Positions 1-12,093 of a DNA stretch of 64,000 bases are shown here, piece after piece. The stretch comes from Marsupella aquatica. Lineage: Eukaryota > Marchantiophyta. Position numbers and translations under genes: made by a program. The stretch's first letter is position 1. Each line of letters opens with the position of its first letter. The stretch spans positions 7,192,001 to 7,256,000 of the forward strand of contig OZ316895.1 of assembly GCA_973895155.1 (NCBI GenBank), read 5' to 3'. Below the pieces are notes generated by a model. It did no database searches, was not told where the DNA came from, and saw nothing but the letters and a program-made list of their open reading frames with translations.

Positions 1-1059
1 GTAGAGAGGTTATCCTTTTGACTTGGAAAGCAACGATTAAGGATTGGAAGGATTCAGTCTTAAAAAGTTGGGCCTTTAAGACAACCAACTCGAGCGTGGT
101 CGTTTGGGCTAGCATGAACAGATGGCTTGGAAGCTGAATTTAGTGCTTGAGAGGCAAACCAGGGGACGAAGCTTTAGGATGGTTTGAACTGGTTTGACCA
201 CTCTCTCCACTTTCTGACCATATGGAAGAACGTTAGCACTTCTCCGTAAATGTTTATAACCCTTGAGAACCTTTGAATGGTAGTACTTGTAACTACATTT
301 AAAACAGCAGCTTCAGTGTCTTTTGAATGGGTATCAAGAAGGTGTTCACCTCCCCTAACAAAGGATATTTTCACGTTATTCTGAGTTTACGAATTTCTTA
401 CAGAAGAGATAAGCACGAGCTTCAAGGCCCATGGTATTGGTACAAACAACGTGCCACCTCCCCTGCTCAAGGAAAATTTCAGACATGGCACGTCATCCAG
501 TTTGCGGGACTTTTGCTACGAAGTTTTAAGTGGACTAGGATACGATTCAGGATTTCTCCCGTTGAATTGCTTCGAAGGTCTTCATCTACGCAGGAACTCA
601 AAGAACCTCAGCTTCAGGGCTTGTATTAAACGGTGCATGGTCGAATTACAGGATCCGTGTAATCATGCCTACAAAGAAGACCAACAACTTTTCAGAAACA
701 CAAGTTCCACGCATTTTACCAAATTTTCCAACCGAGAGCTTTCCAGGTTTCCATGATAACCAACAGCACCACAGATTTCCACGAGTAACAGTCAAAGGTT
801 GAAAAGAAGCACATTTTTGTACAACCCCTTCATTTTCTGGACGGTTTTTGAAAATCAAGTTCAATCTGATGATGTAAAAATACATTTTGACCTCGGACCT
901 CAGGATGTATCCAAAATGCATGTGTAATTAATTTTCCCCAAGATTGGTGTCCTGACAGCAAGCCTCATGTTATCATTGTGAATATCCCCACATATCTAAC
1001 ACCCCGAACACGTGCCAGATGGATTACAAAGTTAAGCTTTGTAGTCGCATCACTAACAC
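1..1059. other. Intergenic, downstream of the carboxypeptidase gene
   Basis: No exon, RNA gene or repeat could be recognised here. It lies beyond the stop codon of the minus-strand carboxypeptidase, so the part nearest 1059 probably includes its 3' untranslated region. Open frames on both strands are short and resemble no family I know. Confidence 0.4.
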
Positions 1060-4000
1060 TCAGGGTAAGCCTCCAGCTGGAAGTATACTCCATTTATCAG
1101 ACGGTTCAACTGCTGAACCTTGTTTTGTGATCAAGCTCAGCAGTTTCAAAGCTCCACAAGGGTTGTCGGTTGGCACCTGCACAAGTGTACAAGCCCGCTT
1201 ATATCGTTTTCCAGTGATGTCCTACCTCATTAACCGTTTAAAGAAAGAAAGACAAAACAAGCGAATCCGTGGGCCTCTCGAGCATGAACAACTTTCAAGC
1301 TCCACTGGAATGGAAGGGACTGAAAATTCGTTTACTTAAAGAGAATGAAGAACGGCGGCTGAGAATGCAAACTGGGTTCTTGGCTTACCATATGACCTGC
1401 ATTTAAAATCCAATAGAAAGACAGATTCTCATATGCCTTGACGAAAGCCTGTGTCTGACTGTCTCCGCAGTATAGTGGAGTCCGCCTTGCAGCATTAAAG
1501 CTACCCAAGCCAGGCCATCTGCCAAGGCCCCGACAAATCAGCTCAAAGATCATTATTATGAAGGGAAGTCCAAAGATTTGTCTCCAAACAGCGTACTTAC
1601 CTGAATATATCTCCGTCCAAGGTGACCATAACTTATTTCTCACAACGAAGGTACGACTTTATTAAATCTAACAAGAGAACAGGACTGGTATATGCGATCG
1701 TAATTACTTTAGTTTTTGAACCCAAGCCTCTGTTCCAGTTGTGCAGCAAATCAAATCCAGCTGCAAATATAAAACGTAGCAAAAACGGTTCAGAGCCCTT
1801 ACAGCTTGCATTCAAGAGAAAACTCTTTTCTCCTATTCTTTCGCATGCCACATGGCAAGCCGAACGCTTTTATAATAACACACACACACACAGCTCTGTT
1901 CACAGAGCCCAAGGGACATGAAACTTGCGAGACAAACAAGGTAGATGCTAGATACCCTCTAACGAAGTATTCAGATTTCTCATTCTCAGTTCAACCAAAG
2001 ATTACCCTGAGGCAATTTGGTACCTTGAGAGAAGCACCATTCATCAATCGTTTATAACCAAATCGACATGATATATCTTTTCAAGACTCACCTGACCACT
2101 GTAGATAGTTACATCTACACCCAATGAGAGCAGCTCGTCAACCTATTCGAGTCAACATAACAGAATGTCATCACCACTGCACTGCAACTGAATTCAACTC
2201 ATTTAAAGCCAATTGACAATACATTTAGCATCTACACCATCAATCGGCAATGCTCATCAAACAGGCGATTGTCTTTCACGTGTAGTAGCACGCACAAGCC
2301 AACCCTAAAGAGACAATTTGAAGGTCCTTTCAACTCAATCTCAACTTGCACTGTTTACTCGACATTTATACCTTATCTATGGTGTCCAGCATGAAATCTT
2401 CTACCAATGCCTCAAATACTGCTCCTGATGACATACCCCAGCTGCAACAGAATTTGTTAATTGCATCCTTCACAAGCTTGTTGAACCACTGAACTCCACC
2501 GACCAGGCTCAACATTAGGAACGTGGGAAACAGGAAGTAAAGCAAAACGAAACTTACAGCAAACGGAGGACTTGAGCTAAAATGAAATGTGAACGATTAA
2601 TATTTAGCGTACCGGACAAAGGAAGGGATGATGCTAAGCTTTTCACGGATGGGCCCATTCATAATTACTTCGAGGGGATCAGGTTCGAATCTCTTCAAAT
2701 GACGACCGCCAAGCCTCCTCTTCAGCCCAGCTGATGAAGATGACTCCGATTCATGCCTCAAGAAATTGTAGAAGTCCTACAAGAACACAGGAAATGTACG
2801 TAAGGTTCCATAAACGACACCCAGGAACAAATATTCAGAACTTACTAATACGAGATTCGTACAGGATATTCACACATGTAAGTGCACCCTCAGGAGCATG
2901 TCAAGGTAATCATTAGAATTACAGTCTGAAGACAAGCAAACGTTCATGAAATTATAATAATCCAAAAATCCATTACTGACCACATTATCTGTGAGCTTCA
3001 AAACAGCATCTTCCAGATCTCCCCAGATATAGGTTGAATTCGTGCCGTGACCTTTCGCAAGTTCATCCACAGCTAACTCTGCAATGCTGAGAGTCAGGAA
3101 TTCAGTCAATCGTACTGGTTAACTACACACCTCAGTCAGATGCTAGCGGAAAATGACATTGAACTAGCCTTCGTGTCAGACAAGCGCAACAAAAGGAAAG
3201 CAATAGAGTACATCGCGCATGCAGTATCGCCAACGACATGCTAGGTTCAGCAGCCACCTGTTGAGATAGTCATTTCCAGCTTCATCAACTAAAGAAACGG
3301 ACTTTAACAGAGGTCCCCAGGCCAACTGCAGTAGAACCATGTCCCACTTAATTCATTTCAGTTTCCATTCTCGACAGAGAAATTGAGCATGCCTAAACTT
3401 ACTGTCTATCATAGTAGACAGCAATTTACTGTGAGCGACTAGAAATTAGCCTTTGAATCGTTTTCTCACAAGCTAATGGTGATTATGTTTGCAGTCTTGT
3501 CAAAAGGAATCTGCTTTGATACCCAAGGATATCGACTATCTCTCCATAAGACATGCCTTCTATTGGACATATAGCAGGGAATCCCCACATCCAATTTTAC
3601 TTTGTAAACTAATTTTACTTTATGAGTTACAGCTACGCAAAAATTCATGAACACGCGTCATTACTAGCATTGCTGCTAGTGCACAGTCGTGGGCAGATCG
3701 TACCACAAAGTCGATTGGTGATATCCACGTATCTCCAAGAGCAACCCCTGTAACCCAATGCCCAGAAAGCTCATCAGTTGTCGAGCAAAATGGAGAACGC
3801 ACTTTCCGTGGGAAAAAATAATGAGGATCCTGGTATTGCCATCGAAGAGACACAACCTGCAAAAGATTGATTTCCGCTCTCACAAAAGTAGTGTACATGG
3901 ACCAGGATTCATATTAATGCCTTTACTCACAGGACCAGCAGACTTGACTCACCCTGAAAGTTGAAGTCCAAACCACCTTCAGCAATGGATTTAACTATTG

Positions 4001-6078
4001 CAACTCCCACCTCGCTTGCAAACTTGCCGCCATACGACTCGGCGACAATGTAGAATGGCGACTTTTTCAAAGCCTGGTGAGTACTAAAGAACGCTTTGAA
4101 AAACTCGATCAAGTCATCGGATACTTGTTTGTTGGTCGTAGTGAGGAGATTGGGATTATCAACATAACTGAAACCTGGTCATCCAACACCTTTCCATTTA
4201 TATGCATGTTAAACCAAACTATGCAGTAGCGTAGATGAGAGGGAAAAATGCCGAAATGATTGAAACAAATTCATCGCCCGCAATCTACTTAAAAGAGTAC
4301 CTGTGCCCACCGGATTATCCTGCATCCACCATACAAGCCCGAGAGACTTTCAATCTTAAGTGTAGCAACATAGCTAACGATAAATGAAACTGATTCACAA
4401 AACTTGACACAAAAATGACAAACAATTATCTGGGCTCGTCGTGTTCATTCAACGGATTCCGAGATGAAAGGCCCTGCCGAATATTTAGATCCAATTGACG
4501 TCAAAAATGCACAACCACTTGGTTCGAGGAGTTTACCACAAATAACAAATGTACAAGTTTGACCCATGTGCTCCCTCGCTCCGTGAGATTGGTATATAAA
4601 GGTCCTACTTCTTCAAAATTTCCGAACCCGACTCCTGACGCACCCTGTTCGAGGAGATATCGGGGAAAATGTGAGTACTTTGGCCCCTCAAACAACCCCG
4701 CAAGTATTTCACCGGAGATAGAAGCATGAACAGATGAGCAGCCTCTGGTGAAAAAGACGAGAGGCAATGGCAGCCCTTAAAAAAGTACAACTACTGGAAA
4801 CGTGTAAGCTGGGTGAGAATCAAAACAAAGGAAAACAAAACAATATAGGTTTTGTGGTTCCTTGCTTTTCAGGAAGAAGGTGGACTAGGCCAGAATGCAG
4901 ATAGACTGTGCTTACAATATACAGGGGCTCATTAACCTAGATGTTTCAAAGAAAGTTTCCAAATTGGAGACACAATTGCCCAATCTTCATTGCGCCTGAG
5001 GGTAGCAACGACAGACACTTTAATGTCATGTCAAACGGACAAGCTCACGGACAAACGTCTGATCCAACCTGCACTGAAATACATGAAATCCAATATGCAA
5101 CCCTTGGATGAGGGACTGAGTTATGCTGGGGCTGACGAGAGTAATTGTACCGGACCGCCTTGGATCCACAAGACTAGAGGAACATCAGCTGGAGATGACA
5201 CGTCCTTGTAGTAGAGCCACCAAAATAGATGTGCACCTGCCAAACATTTAAAATAAAATTGGAGATCAGAAAGTAATTCCGGCACCTCACAAAAGACAAG
5301 AGGGTAAGATTGCAATAACCCCACCGACAGTCCCATATGGGTCATGAAGTGATGCAATCCATCGTAAACAAATTGCTTTGTGAAAGTTAGAGAGAGTGGT
5401 GGGGCTCTCTGCAGAAAGGAGAGGCGAGACTGTCCCACACAATATAGTACGGCATGAAACAGAGCCCAAAGTTTCAATGCTTCCATATTCCCAAAGCCCC
5501 CTCCTAGTATCCGGAACAATATAAGGGGTTTCTTAAGTTCGTGATAGCCCTCTGAGACGCTGGGTGTATGTCAAATCCAACCTCTGTTTCCAAAGGCAAG
5601 ATTTCATCATGACAGAACAGTGGAAGCGCCCAGCATGACCGCAGTGCATTCACGTTTCGAAATGCGAGAAATTGTGTTGTAGTATTAACTCTGAGATAAA
5701 AGTAGACAAGGAGGATGAAATTGGTTGGACAAATCTAGACAGCATCAGCCAGCAAAACTCAGCTCACAGTCCGTACCAGAACCCTCGTTAGATTTCTCGT
5801 CAGCCCAATTAGCATCCTCCAGTCATGAATTCATCCAGACATCAAATAGCCTGAACCAATGGAACCCATCTCCGATAAATTGAGGCAGGCCCTGGTGTCA
5901 ATTTCCACATCTATTTGAGAAAGAGAGGAACATTACCCTCACGGACATCAGTGTAGCCCCATTCCTCCGTTCCGTCATCCGTTCCATATGACACTTCACA
6001 TCTTCCCCTGGAGACCTGCAGGACGATCACCAGCAGCGTCCCCAGCAGCAGCAGCTGAAGCAGATGTGCCATGCCCAT
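1060..6078 (-). CDS. SCPL51: Serine carboxypeptidase-like 51 (S10 family), complete, 14 exons
   Basis: This is a secreted or vacuolar serine carboxypeptidase that should remove C-terminal residues from peptides; its substrate cannot be told from sequence. Exons in transcript order are 6078-5937, 5236-5151, 4644-4537, 4319-4301, 4174-3953, 3747-3704, 3325-3258, 3086-2981, 2776-2613, 2441-2372, 2142-2092, 1760-1708, 1518-1389 and 1176-1060, 459 aa in all. Residues 1 to about 27 form a leucine-rich signal peptide after the start at 6078. The S10 marks are present: oxyanion segment WIQGGP, nucleophile Ser165 in ESYGG, Asp362 in QLDLIC and His420 in NAGHM. The segment order and length match the SCPL51/retinoid-inducible carboxypeptidase branch (about 460 aa) rather than the SCPL acyltransferases. 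Splice sites are GT-AG and phases agree. Nothing is broken. The exon 8 to exon 9 junction (2981/2776) is the least certain. Confidence 0.9.
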
Positions 6079-6306
6079 TCCCGACGAGGATTTTCACTCC
6101 CAATTCTGTTACGATTGGGCTGGGCTGTGATTACCCATCTCAATCTCTCCTTTTCTACTCCTCTCTCTCTGCTCTCTTCCGTAGAGAGTTGGGACTACCG
6201 ACATGACATAATTATGTGGCAGTCACGTACTTCGTGCCGTATTGAAGCATCATAAAGTAATGCTGCTTTGTGAAAGAAAGGTGCTGACTTTTTGAGTGCA
6301 GTGCCC

Positions 6307-6406
6307 ACAAATCCAGGTAAATGCAAAGAGTTCATTGATTCACTTCTACCAGTAACACAAATCCAGGGAAATGCAAAGAGTTCATTGATTCACTTCTACC
6401 ACTAAC
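6307..6406. repeat. 50-bp direct tandem duplication
   Basis: Two adjacent 50-bp units (6307-6356 and 6357-6406) differ at only a few positions. Each begins 'acaaatccagg' and contains 'gcaaagagttcattgattc'. The near-identity suggests a recent local duplication. Confidence 0.9.
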
Positions 6407-6539
6407 GTGTTCAGTATTTAAGACTGTAGACTGTTCTGTAGCTCCTTTGGATTGGCTCCTTTGGATTGTAGTGATTATATTATTGACTGGAAACTGGAAC
6501 AGCTAGTTCCCATCTAGAATCAAAAAGAGTTTGTGTGTT

Positions 6540-6705
6540 ACTAGAAGGGTCTGAACCCCACTTTTGGGGGATTATGTGTGTAAGCTCTTTTTGAATCAAA
6601 CTCAACTTATGACTCTAATAAGAGGAGTCTGAACCCCACTCACAGTAAGATTCGAACCCAACACCTAAGAGTTCCCACTCTTCTGAGTTAACCAGTAGCC
6701 CATGG
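6540..6705 (-). repeat. Degenerate tRNA-like / SINE-like segment
   Basis: Read on the minus strand, the segment has 'GGTTAACTCAG' followed about 25 nt later by 'GGGTTCGAATCT', which resembles the A-box-like D arm and the B box (GGTTCGANNCC) of RNA polymerase III promoters. A short complementary stem lies between them where an anticodon arm would be. The tRNA fold is imperfect (no U33, mismatched T arm), so this is not a functional tRNA gene. A tail that repeats 'GTGGGGTTCAGAC' (6550s and 6630s) follows. A tRNA-derived SINE remnant is the simplest reading. Confidence 0.4.
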
Positions 6706-7188
6706 ACTGCCGATGCACCGAAGCGCATTCTTTACGTATTTGTTTTTAGTCTGCAGGCAACTACCGGCTAACGGAGGAGGCGCAACGCGACACCGTTTAA
6801 TGCGAAACTCGTGATTTATAGAAGGAAATGTTCATTATTGTACTTCTGCCTCAAGGAGTAGAGAGAGTACCAGGTACTGTTGACCTTTCAGATTTTACGT
6901 CATCAAAGCGTCCTTTGCACACTTTCCATAAACAATTTTCTAAGTACTTTACCAAGATGTTTTAATTGATATACTACCATAATTTTTACGTTTTTACAAA
7001 TATGCCACAGTTTTTTAATGTGTTTACAAATATGCCATTTTTTTTTTTAGTATATGGACAACATGCTGCCCACCTTTCAGTATGCAGACCCACCTTTTAG
7101 TATTTTGTCTTATTTAAATTATAATTTTTGCATATGTATTATATGTCTGGAAATCCTCTCCTTTCTTACCACCTCACTTGCTACCTCT

Positions 7189-7270
7189 ATCACCCTTGTT
7201 TGTAGCAATCAATGCCTCACACGCTTCATTTTAATTTGGAACACACTTTAAATATTACTTTTCAAGATTT
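7189..7270. repeat. Left half of a host tandem repeat split by the copia insertion
   Basis: This stretch, running from 'cccttgtttgtagca' to 'cttttcaagatt', closely matches 14610-14685. Sequence right after the copia element (14556-14609) likewise matches sequence after the second copy (from about 14683). The element therefore entered the first unit of an older tandem repeat about 135 bp long. Confidence 0.8.
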
Positions 7271-7605
7271 AGTTAAGCATAGACGACATTTGTAACAGCA
7301 AGCCCATGAACCATCCAACGTACAAGAGTCGACACAAAGAGATACGTGGTTCATCTCTACATGAGACTACGTCCACGGGAACACACAAGAGCTTTACTGC
7401 ACTCTAGGCCGACCGGCCATACCAAGCATCCACAGCACAAGCTCTCCCTATCTCTCAACTAGCTCCGTAACAATGAGCCTAAGTTCCACCCAGGGTCTGG
7501 CATCAGCCCTGGCTAAATACACAACAGCATTACCGCTAACATTAGCTAAGTCCTAACCCAACTGTGGTTAGCTCATGAGTCACAAGACTAGAGCAATATC
7601 TAACA
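7271..7605 (-). repeat. 3' LTR of the copia element
   Basis: About 335 bp, matching 14212-14555. The outermost base has changed from T to A, which weakens the terminal inverted repeat on this side. Confidence 0.93.
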
Positions 7606-7616
7606 AACTCCCCCTT
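7606..7616 (-). other. Polypurine tract of the copia element
   Basis: On the minus strand 'AAGGGGGAG' lies immediately before the LTR start TGTTAG. This is the expected place for the plus-strand primer of reverse transcription. Confidence 0.8.
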
Positions 7617-7801
7617 GACTCTTGTTTTGGGGACTGGACTAATTGCAACCATATGGAATCCTCGGCGGGAAGTTCTAGACAATCACGTAAACAGGTCTCC
7701 CCCTAAAAACCACAAGGGTTAACTAGAACTAAGCCGTAGCCAAACTGGAATGAGTAATCCATATACAAATAGTCACACATTGCTAAATAACTCTACTTGC
7801 A

Positions 7802-8320
7802 CTACAAATGCAAAACTTGCAAAGTAGCACGGTGTCTTGAGAAACTCTCTAAAGGAATCACTTTGGTAAAGGCATCAACAGGATTGAGCTTTCCATCAAT
7901 CTTGACTAGCTCAAAAGTTTTATCAGACATTGTTTGCCTGATAAAATGGTACCGGATATCAATGTGCTTCACCCTGCTATCCATCACCTGGTTAGCAGCC
8001 AAGTGAAGAGCACTCTGATTATCATAGTTTAGAGTCATTTTGCCATGCTCTAAACCCATCTCCGTGATCAACTTATCCAACCAAATTGCTTCCTTTGCTG
8101 CTTCTGTTGCTACAACATATTCAGCTTCTGTAGTAGACTGAGATATACACTTCTGCAAGGTAGATTTCCAACTAATACATCCTCCTCCAAGAGTAAATAC
8201 AAACCCAGTTGTAGACCTCCTTGTATCCAGACAGCCTCCATAGTCAAAATCTACATAGCCAACTAACATTCTATCTGATCTGTTATCAAATAGTAATTCA
8301 TAGTCCTGTGTTCCCTTCAT
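7802..8320 (-). pseudogene. copia RNase H domain
   Basis: A 172-aa open frame has the copia RNase H pattern: a first aspartate segment GYVDFDYGG (GY.D.D is usual), a TGF-type strand, ISWKS, the glutamate motif STTEAEY and a C-terminal KHIDIRYHF. It removes RNA from RNA-DNA hybrids during retrotransposition. It lies out of frame with the reverse-transcriptase segment upstream, so the polyprotein is interrupted. Confidence 0.9.
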
Positions 8321-8347
8321 ATATCTGAGAATCTATTTCACATCTTC

Positions 8348-9741
8348 TCAATGTACCTTCCCTGGATTTGACATGTATCTATTAACCTTGCCCATCGCTA
8401 GGGCCAAGTCAGGCCTAGTATAAGTCATCAAATACATTAGACTACCTATTGCCTTCTCATAAGGAATCTGAGTCATCAGACCTTTCTCCATAGCATCCGT
8501 AGGAGAGAAAGCCGATGATAACTTGAAGTGTGAAGCTAAAAGAATATTCATTGGCTTACAATTTTCCATGTTGAATCGTGCAAGTACTTTCCTCGCATAC
8601 TCGCCTTGACTCAAGCACAACTGTCCAGTATCAAAGTTCTTAAAAATCTCCATCCCTAAGATCCTCTTAGCCTTACCAAGATCCTTCATCCTAAATTTAG
8701 AACTCAATTTTGCCTTGAGTTTGTCAACCTCAGATTGATCTTTAGTCACAATTAGCATGTCATCCACATAAATAACCAGAATGATTAAACCAAACACATC
8801 ATTCTTGACTGGTTTTGTATACACACAAGGATCATACACCATCCTTGTAAAACCTTGAGCAAGCATGAAATCATCAAACCGCTTGTTCCACTGTCTGGGA
8901 GATTGCTTCAATCCATACAAGGACTTGAGCAATCTGTAAACTAAGTTTCTTGGCCCTTCTTCATAAAGCCTACTGGCTGTCTCATGAAGATCATCTCTTC
9001 CAAGTTGCCATAGAAAAAAGCAGTAACAACATCCATCTGATCCATCACCAGACCAAAAAACACAACAAGCTGACAAAAGATTCGAATAGTGGAATACTTA
9101 GTCATTGGTGAAAAGACCTCATTGTAATCCACTCCTTTCTCCTGAGTGAATCCCTTGGCAACAAGCCTTGCCTTGTAGATCTTATCTCCACCCTCTGAAG
9201 GACTGTCCTTCAACTTGCAAATCCACTTGCTGTCCACCACTTGCTGACCTCTTGGAAGCTCCACCAGCTCCCATGTCTTGTTGTCACTCAAAGATTGCAA
9301 CTCCCTCTGCATTGCTGCATTCCACTCATGCTTATGCTCTGAAGCACAAGCCTCACTATACGAAGAAGGCTCTCCTTCTTCCAAGATCAAAGCCATATCA
9401 TCATCATCAGATGCAATGTCAATATCATCTAACTTAGATGAGTCAGCCCATTGACCATATCTTGTAGGAGCTCTAGTAGAACGACTGGAGGTTCTTCTAG
9501 TAGATGACTTAGGTTGATCTGCTGTTGGCTGAATTTGAGGTACCCCAGCAACAATCTGCTCCTCTTGTTCCATCGTAAGAACCAGCTCCAAGCCCAAAGC
9601 TTCTCCATCTCTCCTGTCATGAACATCATCATGACTGATCTCCCGCTCAACCTGGTCTGGGATGAGAGATTTTCCCTTGTCAATATGGGAGTCCAGAGAA
9701 CTCTCCCCCTCCTTTGATGATCTGGATTCATTAAATGACAC
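8348..9741 (-). pseudogene. copia reverse transcriptase, frameshifted
   Basis: Two overlapping frames (9741-8941 and 9076-8348) carry the domain. The upstream frame holds the leader to the RT fold with VAKGFTQ and the aspartate strand around DVVTAF. The downstream frame holds SLYGLKQSPR and the catalytic box YVDDM. A frameshift near 8950 separates them, so one protein cannot be made from this copy. The amino-terminal part (9741 to about 9400) is an acidic, serine-rich spacer typical between copia integrase and RT. Confidence 0.92.
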
Positions 9742-9804
9742 ATCTCTACTAACAATTAGCTTACAGGTTATTGGATCTCATAACCTATAACGCTTCACAC
9801 CTTT

Positions 9805-10135
9805 CTAATAGCCAAGGAAAATGCACTTTTTTGACTTGGACTCCAGCTTGGATCGAAGCTGGGAAGGTGTAAGTACATAAGCATCACATCCAAAAATCCT
9901 CAGATGTGAGTAATCTGCTGGACGCCCGTACCTCATTTTAAATGGCGTCTTGAATCCAATAGAACTGGATGGAGAAAAAGTTACCAAATAAGCTGCAGTG
10001 TTGACAGCTTCAGCCCAAAACTCATGTGGTAAGCATGATTGACTCAACATACTCCTCGAGCGATCCAATAGTATTTGGTTGAGTCTCTCAAAAACACCAT
10101 TTTACTGAGGAGTATAACTTGTTGTGAGATGGCGG
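9805..10135 (-). pseudogene. copia integrase, C-terminal part
   Basis: The 10068-9805 frame has the features that follow the integrase catalytic glutamate, including FWAEAVNTA and a conserved FGCDAYV motif. Just upstream, at about 10100, the usual glutamine codon of the T-P-Q-x-N-G-V motif is followed by a TAA stop. Confidence 0.85.
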
Positions 10136-10440
10136 GGGAACCAATTTGATTCTCGGGGGTCTCATTATATGGGGACCTCCCCATCACTTGCAACGTTTTT
10201 AGGCCTCGGACCCCCTAAAATGTAAGAAAAAATTATTATTTTTTAACCCCTATAAAGTTTAAATATTCTTGGAATATTCCAAAAATTGGATTAAAAAGGC
10301 CCTAATGTTCTTATAAGTCTCAAAATTGAATTTAAAAGACCCTATTGTTCTTCTACAAAAATTCTTAAGTTTTCTCTTACAACCAATAAAATGACCCTAT
10401 CCTTCGTTGCACGTGATATGTCATTTTTGTGGAAGTGAAA
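10136..10440. other. AT-rich segment interrupting the integrase core
   Basis: About 300 bp that read as non-coding separate the first and last parts of the integrase. This is where the second catalytic aspartate region should be. The segment contains an imperfect direct repeat ('ccctaatgttctt' and 'ccctattgttctt'). It could be a small nested insertion or heavily decayed sequence; I see no clear inverted ends or target duplication. Confidence 0.5.
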
Positions 10441-10761
10441 CCTCCGAGGTTTGATTCTCAACTTGGGCTTTCCACTCTTTAAAAGTGGCAAAAACATCAG
10501 ACTTACTGTGTATAAAGTATATCCACCATACCTTGAGTAATCGTCTATGAACGTGACATAGTATAACCGTCCAAATTGTGAGGGAGTAGGGGCCGGACCC
10601 CACACATCACTATGTACATACTCAAGTACCTCCTTGCTGGTGTGAGTTCCAACTCCAAAGGGTTTCCTGTGTTGCTTCCCAAGCACACAGTGCTCACAAA
10701 ATTCCAACTTACAAGATTGCAAATTAGAAAGTAATCCTTTTTCTGAAGAATAGCCAATCAT
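10441..10761 (-). pseudogene. copia integrase, N-terminal part
   Basis: The frame carries the CEHC half of the zinc-binding HHCC motif, followed by KQHRKPF, the first catalytic strand around HSDVWGP and FIDDYSRY. These are standard copia integrase signatures. The HH half is not clearly seen in the same frame, and the frame degenerates near 10440. Confidence 0.88.
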
Positions 10762-10916
10762 TTTTCACTCATGTGGCCCAAATGAAAGTACCACAACCGG
10801 GCCATCTCCTCATGAGATAAGGTTATATTGGCTTCATCACAGACTACACTGCCCTCCAACACATATAGATTAATATGTCTCTATCCCTTCAATACAACTT
10901 TAGTACCAGTTGAAAC

Positions 10917-11210
10917 CTAAAGGACACCATTAACAGAACTCCACTGATGGGCATTTGCTTCTAAAACTCCAAGTGAAATGAGATTTTTCATCATGCTGGG
11001 AATATGTCTCACATTCCTCAACGTTCTCACAGCATCATCAAACATCTGAAATCTAACAGATCCAAGTCCAACAACTTGACATGGGATTCCATTTCCCATC
11101 AACACTGACCCGTTAGAAACCGTGTAAGAATTGAAAACATCTCTCCTAGAGCAAATGTGAAAAGTACATGCACTATCTAGAATCCAGTCATCACTATCTG
11201 GATTTGACAC
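10917..11210 (-). pseudogene. copia protease
   Basis: An aspartic protease segment begins with WILDSAC, the form of the catalytic D-S/T-x motif seen in many plant copia elements. A glycine-rich flap region (GLGSVRF) and RHIPSMMKNLIS follow, which is typical of the join between protease and integrase. Confidence 0.85.
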
Positions 11211-11315
11211 TACGTTGAGAGCATAACCTTGGCATCACAATATATCATCATCATCGAGTAAATCTATCTCAGGTGCGCTCGAAGCCGCGTTAGCTGATGC
11301 AGTAGGGTCCTTTAC

Positions 11316-11591
11316 TCAACAGTCTCTTTTCATGTGGCCAGGCTTGCCACATCTCCAACATGCAAAAGGCTTCCTCTCTTGCGATTTCCCTCTGGATTTA
11401 GATCTCCCCCGTGATGTAGATCTAAACCTATTTTTCCCATTCGTGCGTTGCGCTGGTCTTCCCCGGTTTACATTCAACGCAGTGCTAGAAGAAGATGTTG
11501 TCTGTGCTTGACCCAGCTTCTTCTGAGCATCATCAGACAGTAATGAGCTCACCACGTCATTATACAAAATGGACTTCAGATCTCTATACAA
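11316..11591 (-). pseudogene. copia gag, zinc-knuckle part
   Basis: Contains a CCHC knuckle CWRCGKPGHMKRDC after a basic, serine-rich stretch, as in copia nucleocapsids. It is in a different frame from the gag start, so gag is broken between 11737 and 11591. Confidence 0.9.
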
Positions 11592-11736
11592 TAGTACCTG
11601 TTTCAGCCCTGATATGACGACGGTAAGGAGCTTAGCAGAAGCAAGGCCTTATCCTCATCTTCAACTCCATTCCCATGTTTGACAGATCCACCGCTAGACT
11701 GTCAAACTCATCCATGTGATCCTGCAGCTTGCTCCC

Positions 11737-12093
11737 CTACTTGAGCCAGAGGCTCGTCAAGAGAGACTTCTTGTACAGCCGGTCTGACGCATCTTCCCGG
11801 TAGTACTTCTGTCTTAGAGCCTTGAACAATGATGTGCAATCTGCATAATCATCCAGCTGCTTGATGATGTGCGGCTTGATATAAAGCATCACTGCATTGA
11901 CAGCAATCACCTGCTCTTGTCTCCATTGCTTCTCTGAGATCTCCTCCTCTCCATCATACTGCTCTCGCAAAGAGAGCAGATGTGATAAGCCCATGGCCCG
12001 AAGAACACCCTTCACTTGCTTCTCCCACATCAAGTAGTCAGTACGGTCATCGTACTTCTCCACCTCAAATTTCACTCCTCCAAATCTAGCCAT
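11737..12093 (-). pseudogene. copia gag, N-terminal part
   Basis: The gag frame starts at 12093 with MARFGGVKFEVEKYD and runs 118 aa to a premature stop. It has the usual UBN2-like gag pattern (LMWEKQVKGVLRA; FKALRQKYY). The homologous reading continues in another frame below 11737. Confidence 0.88.

Larger units (their letters stand above)
6079..7188. other. Intergenic, upstream of the carboxypeptidase
   Basis: The part next to 6078 must hold the carboxypeptidase promoter and 5' untranslated region; I see no specific element. The rest carries a 50-bp duplication and a SINE-like segment (listed separately), then AT-rich DNA with two runs containing 'acaaatatgcca' near 6996 and 7025. Confidence 0.4.

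Noticed and set aside
1019-1339. 106-codon plus-strand open frame
   Set aside because: It lies opposite the last carboxypeptidase exon (1176-1060), whose VPTDNPC motif fits the family; the plus frame resembles nothing.
1060-6078. Carboxypeptidase as a pseudogene
   Set aside because: The catalytic Asp exon, the micro-exon and the last exon at first seemed missing, but all were found with proper splice sites and phases.
6620-6705. Functional tRNA gene
   Set aside because: The anticodon loop lacks U33 and the T-arm and acceptor stems do not pair; only promoter-like boxes remain.
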